Assembly: GCA_025353235.1 (NCBI GenBank)
Contig: JANXQZ010000745.1
Span: forward strand, 1 to 6,527
Reading direction: 5' to 3'
Length of the DNA stretch: 6,527 nt
Origin: Bryobacterales bacterium
GTDB lineage: Bacteria > Acidobacteriota > Terriglobia > Bryobacterales > Bryobacteraceae
The notes under the pieces were generated by a model. The model made no database searches, was not told the DNA's origin, and worked only from the letters and a program-made list of their open reading frames with translations. Made by a program: the position numbers and the translations under genes. Shown here one piece after another: positions 4,398 to 6,527 of the stretch (the first letter of the stretch is position 1; the number at the start of each line of letters is the position of its first letter).

Positions 4398-6527
4398 TCA
4401 GCGCACCGAGAGAACCACGCCAGATTGCGATGGAACGCCGCCGATGGTGAGTATCACAGGCACATTGTCCGCAGGCATCAGTTCCATGGGAACGCGCACA
4501 TTCACCTGGAGCAGACCCGTGATGGCACCAGGAGCGGCGCCGCAATAAAGCACCTCCGCCGCGACCGCCCCAATCGAAACCGCACACTTCTGGACGGGCT
4601 TCGGCAAGATGTCTCCGGTGATGCGCCCATCCATTCCAGGCGGATCTGTGACACCTTCGCCCGTTGCGTAAAGAGTAATAACGTCGCCTCGGGCAGCAGT
4701 TCCTGGTGCACCAAACAGTCCTGGAGACGCGGCCACCACTCCCACCTCAAACGAATCCGATCGGGACCCCTGGCTCTCCACCTGGATGTGCGTTCTGGCT
4801 TTCAAAGCCGCGACGTAGGGAACTACCGCCGCAAGCTGATTCGGCAAAGCATAGATGACCGGGGCTGGCACTCCATCGAACAACACTCGAACTTGATCGC
4901 CTGCCAAATTCTGGCCGCCAATTACAACGATCTCGCCAGCAGCAACTCCGCGATCGTCCCACGATGCGGCATTCTTCACGGCCAGCACGACCGGCTTAGG
5001 CGCAAGGGTGTCGGGCGATGCAGGCAGCACCAAGAGAGTGATCGAACGAGCCGGAAAAGTGGAAGTCATAGGGCCAGTGGACGCGGCGACGTCGACTCCC
5101 CGAACGATTGCGCTCAGGTTGGCCGAGCTATACGTATACGCCTGAGCTACTGAGGCTGGGCTGAAATTCGCAAGCTCGATGGAGCTTGTTAAATCGCTGG
5201 TCGCCTTGTTCAACACCATCACCGTAAGCGTGCCATCGGATCTCTGCGCGGCAAAAATGGATAGCAGATCAGGATTCCCGCTGACCGCCGAAACACTGGT
5301 CTCGCCAAAGCGTCCGCCCGCGCCATCGTAGTTGAGGAACATGCGGAACGCGTTTGCGCCCGGTTGGGCCGGATCCGGCGGACCCCACAGCGTCGCCAAG
5401 TCCAAACCTTCGCGCCCGAAAATTCCGAGAATGTCCGCTTGCGCGATCGCGCCCGTGATGTCCTCCAGCGCGCCCCAATTGTATTCGGTGATGGCAAGCT
5501 TCGTGCCGGGATAATTGCGCGCCACCCAATCCTGCATGCGCGGAATCAGGCGCGGACCTTCGGTGATCGTATCGTCTTTGAACTGATAATTCGGATCCCA
5601 AAAAGCCCGTGTCGAAGTCAGCCGCAAATTATCAATGTCCGGATTCGCCTTGCCAAACTGAATCCCTGAAGGCGCGATGTACGCGTGCACATCCAGGTAA
5701 TCGAGCAGCCGGACCCCATGCTGCTTTTCGTAATTCTGCATCTGACCCAGATACCACTCAATGAACGGCACGTCGCCATGAGCTTTGCGATCCACTGGAT
5801 TCGTGTCATAGCGCCACGGCGAATGGCTGTTCCAGCCAGCGACAAAGTCGGCCGCGGAATAGAAGAACGCCATCCAACCGGAAGGTACCGGTCCTGTGAC
5901 CAGAGCCGAAGGGTCGACGGCCTTGATCGCGGCGGCGTAGCGAATCCCCAGCGCCGCCATTTCGTCATAAGTGGCCGGCTTGCGATGAATGTCGATATGC
6001 ACTCCCATCCACCACTCCGGCTCATTGTCCAGGCTCCAGAGTTGAACCCCGCCCTGGTTCGCCTTGCCGTAGCGCCCGATCAGATGCCGCAACCAATCCT
6101 GCATGAACGTCTCATCCACGGGAACGCTGGTATCGCTCGGGTCGTTCGCGATCTGAGTCTTCCCATCGGTGCGGATTCCGTTGCCGCAATCGGCGTCATA
6201 CGGATCGGTTTTCTGTTGAGCGCCGTATTTGGAGACGCTGAAACTGCAAGCTCGCTCGCGGCCTTTCGGAGTAAATCCGACTAGCGGAATGGTTCCGAAC
6301 GACTTGACTCCGGTGCGCAGGTTATCATCCACGAAGCGATCGAACGCCGAGCCATTGGGAAGGCTCTCTGGATGAGCGTCCGTATACGCGAAGTTATGGA
6401 AATAGTAATCGCTTCCCGAGTTGAAAGTGTCGTTCTTCCAGTTATAACGAGTGGACGCGTCTCCGCCCCAGCGCTTCACTCCCAGGCGCAACTCGGTGGC
6501 CAAGCCTTTGTCGGAGTAGTCGTTGAT
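4398..6527 (-). CDS. Secreted GH44 endoglucanase/xyloglucanase-type enzyme with TIGR03437-type C-terminal domain, 5' truncated
   Basis: The frame is open to the right edge (INDYSDKGLATELRLG), so the true start and presumably a signal peptide lie outside; the TTG at 6503 is internal. The visible 709 residues begin in the catalytic barrel: RWGGDASTRYNWKND (about 19-33) and GSDYYFHN (38-45) are GH44 landmarks. The acid/base glutamate is in WSLDNEPEWW (E169, codon 6023-6021) and the nucleophile in KLAITEYNWG (E348, codon 5486-5484). Their spacing of 179 residues is close to that in characterised family members, so the enzyme looks catalytically intact. About 395-503 form the GH44 beta-sandwich (LTVMVLNK through SITLLVLPA). 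About 511-709 match the TIGR03437 Solibacter-type C-terminal domain: NAASWDDRG, GEIVVIGGQNLAG, ASPGLFGAPG, GDVITLYATGEGVTDP, LLQVNVRVP and PSQSGVVLSV. GH44 enzymes are retaining endo-glycanases cutting beta-1,4-glucan, xyloglucan or related plant polysaccharides outside the cell; the exact substrate is not readable here. It converges with the permease gene, 21 bp apart. Confidence 0.93.
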   Translation of the reverse strand: MNDYSDKGLATELRLGVKRWGGDASTRYNWKNDTFNSGSDYYFHNFAYTDAHPESLPNGSAFDRFVDDNLRTGVKSFGTIPLVGFTPKGRERACSFSVSKYGAQQKTDPYDADCGNGIRTDGKTQIANDPSDTSVPVDETFMQDWLRHLIGRYGKANQGGVQLWSLDNEPEWWMGVHIDIHRKPATYDEMAALGIRYAAAIKAVDPSALVTGPVPSGWMAFFYSAADFVAGWNSHSPWRYDTNPVDRKAHGDVPFIEWYLGQMQNYEKQHGVRLLDYLDVHAYIAPSGIQFGKANPDIDNLRLTSTRAFWDPNYQFKDDTITEGPRLIPRMQDWVARNYPGTKLAITEYNWGALEDITGAIAQADILGIFGREGLDLATLWGPPDPAQPGANAFRMFLNYDGAGGRFGETSVSAVSGNPDLLSIFAAQRSDGTLTVMVLNKATSDLTSSIELANFSPASVAQAYTYSSANLSAIVRGVDVAASTGPMTSTFPARSITLLVLPASPDTLAPKPVVLAVKNAASWDDRGVAAGEIVVIGGQNLAGDQVRVLFDGVPAPVIYALPNQLAAVVPYVAALKARTHIQVESQGSRSDSFEVGVVAASPGLFGAPGTAARGDVITLYATGEGVTDPPGMDGRITGDILPKPVQKCAVSIGAVAAEVLYCGAAPGAITGLLQVNVRVPMELMPADNVPVILTIGGVPSQSGVVLSVR

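Noticed and set aside
4359..4404. Possible shared terminator between the convergent genes (GCGCTG at 4359-4364 with CAGCGC at 4399-4404, and the palindrome TTTAGCTAAA at 4387-4396)
   Set aside because: The stem is six pairs with a loop of more than 30 bases and no T-run; the palindrome has no room for a loop. Neither is a convincing terminator.
4425..5153. Long open frame (242 codons) on the plus strand opposite the C-terminal part of the GH44 gene
   Set aside because: Composition dominated by Arg, His and Ser with no motif; the opposite strand has clear family landmarks throughout.
5685..6284. Open frame (199 codons) on the plus strand opposite the GH44 catalytic domain
   Set aside because: Antisense to codons for catalytic-site motifs; no domain or ribosome binding site seen.

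Overview
The window looks like a stretch of an Acidobacteriota chromosome, most likely from the Solibacter/Bryobacter group. Two marker families support this. One is a PadR regulator followed by an 'acidobacterial duplicated orphan permease' (ADOP, TIGR03434-type). The other is a C-terminal domain of the TIGR03437 type, first described from Solibacter, on a secreted glycosidase. The DNA is GC-rich by eye. I see no rRNA, tRNA, CRISPR array or mobile element.

Layout from left to right. At 1-443 (minus, cut by the left edge) is the N-terminal part of a secreted DUF1080 / 3-keto-disaccharide hydrolase-type protein. At 553-1274 (minus) is a small secreted protein with DUF4214-like character. Its signal peptide and its body lie in different reading frames, which points to a one-base frameshift at a five-base homopolymer (1185-1189). 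The divergent spacer 1275-1435 holds a strong stem-loop just ahead of that gene's ribosome binding site, and a promoter for the rightward operon that lies inside a long inverted repeat. At 1436-1789 (plus) is the PadR-family repressor, and at 1794-4376 (plus) the ADOP permease, which is translationally linked to it. At 4398-6527 (minus, cut by the right edge) is a family-44 glycoside hydrolase with both catalytic glutamates, a beta-sandwich and the TIGR03437-type tail. It converges on the permease with only 21 bp between the stop codons.

How the parts may work together. The padR-permease pair is a self-contained regulatory and export-type unit: the inverted repeat over the padR promoter and start codon is the natural candidate for autoregulation (inference). 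The flanking minus-strand genes encode exported proteins, two of them of carbohydrate-active type, which fits a soil organism that degrades plant polysaccharide. Nothing in the sequence shows that these enzymes are co-regulated with the permease. Gaps between genes are all short (109, 161, 4 and 21 bp), so there is no long unexplained non-coding stretch.
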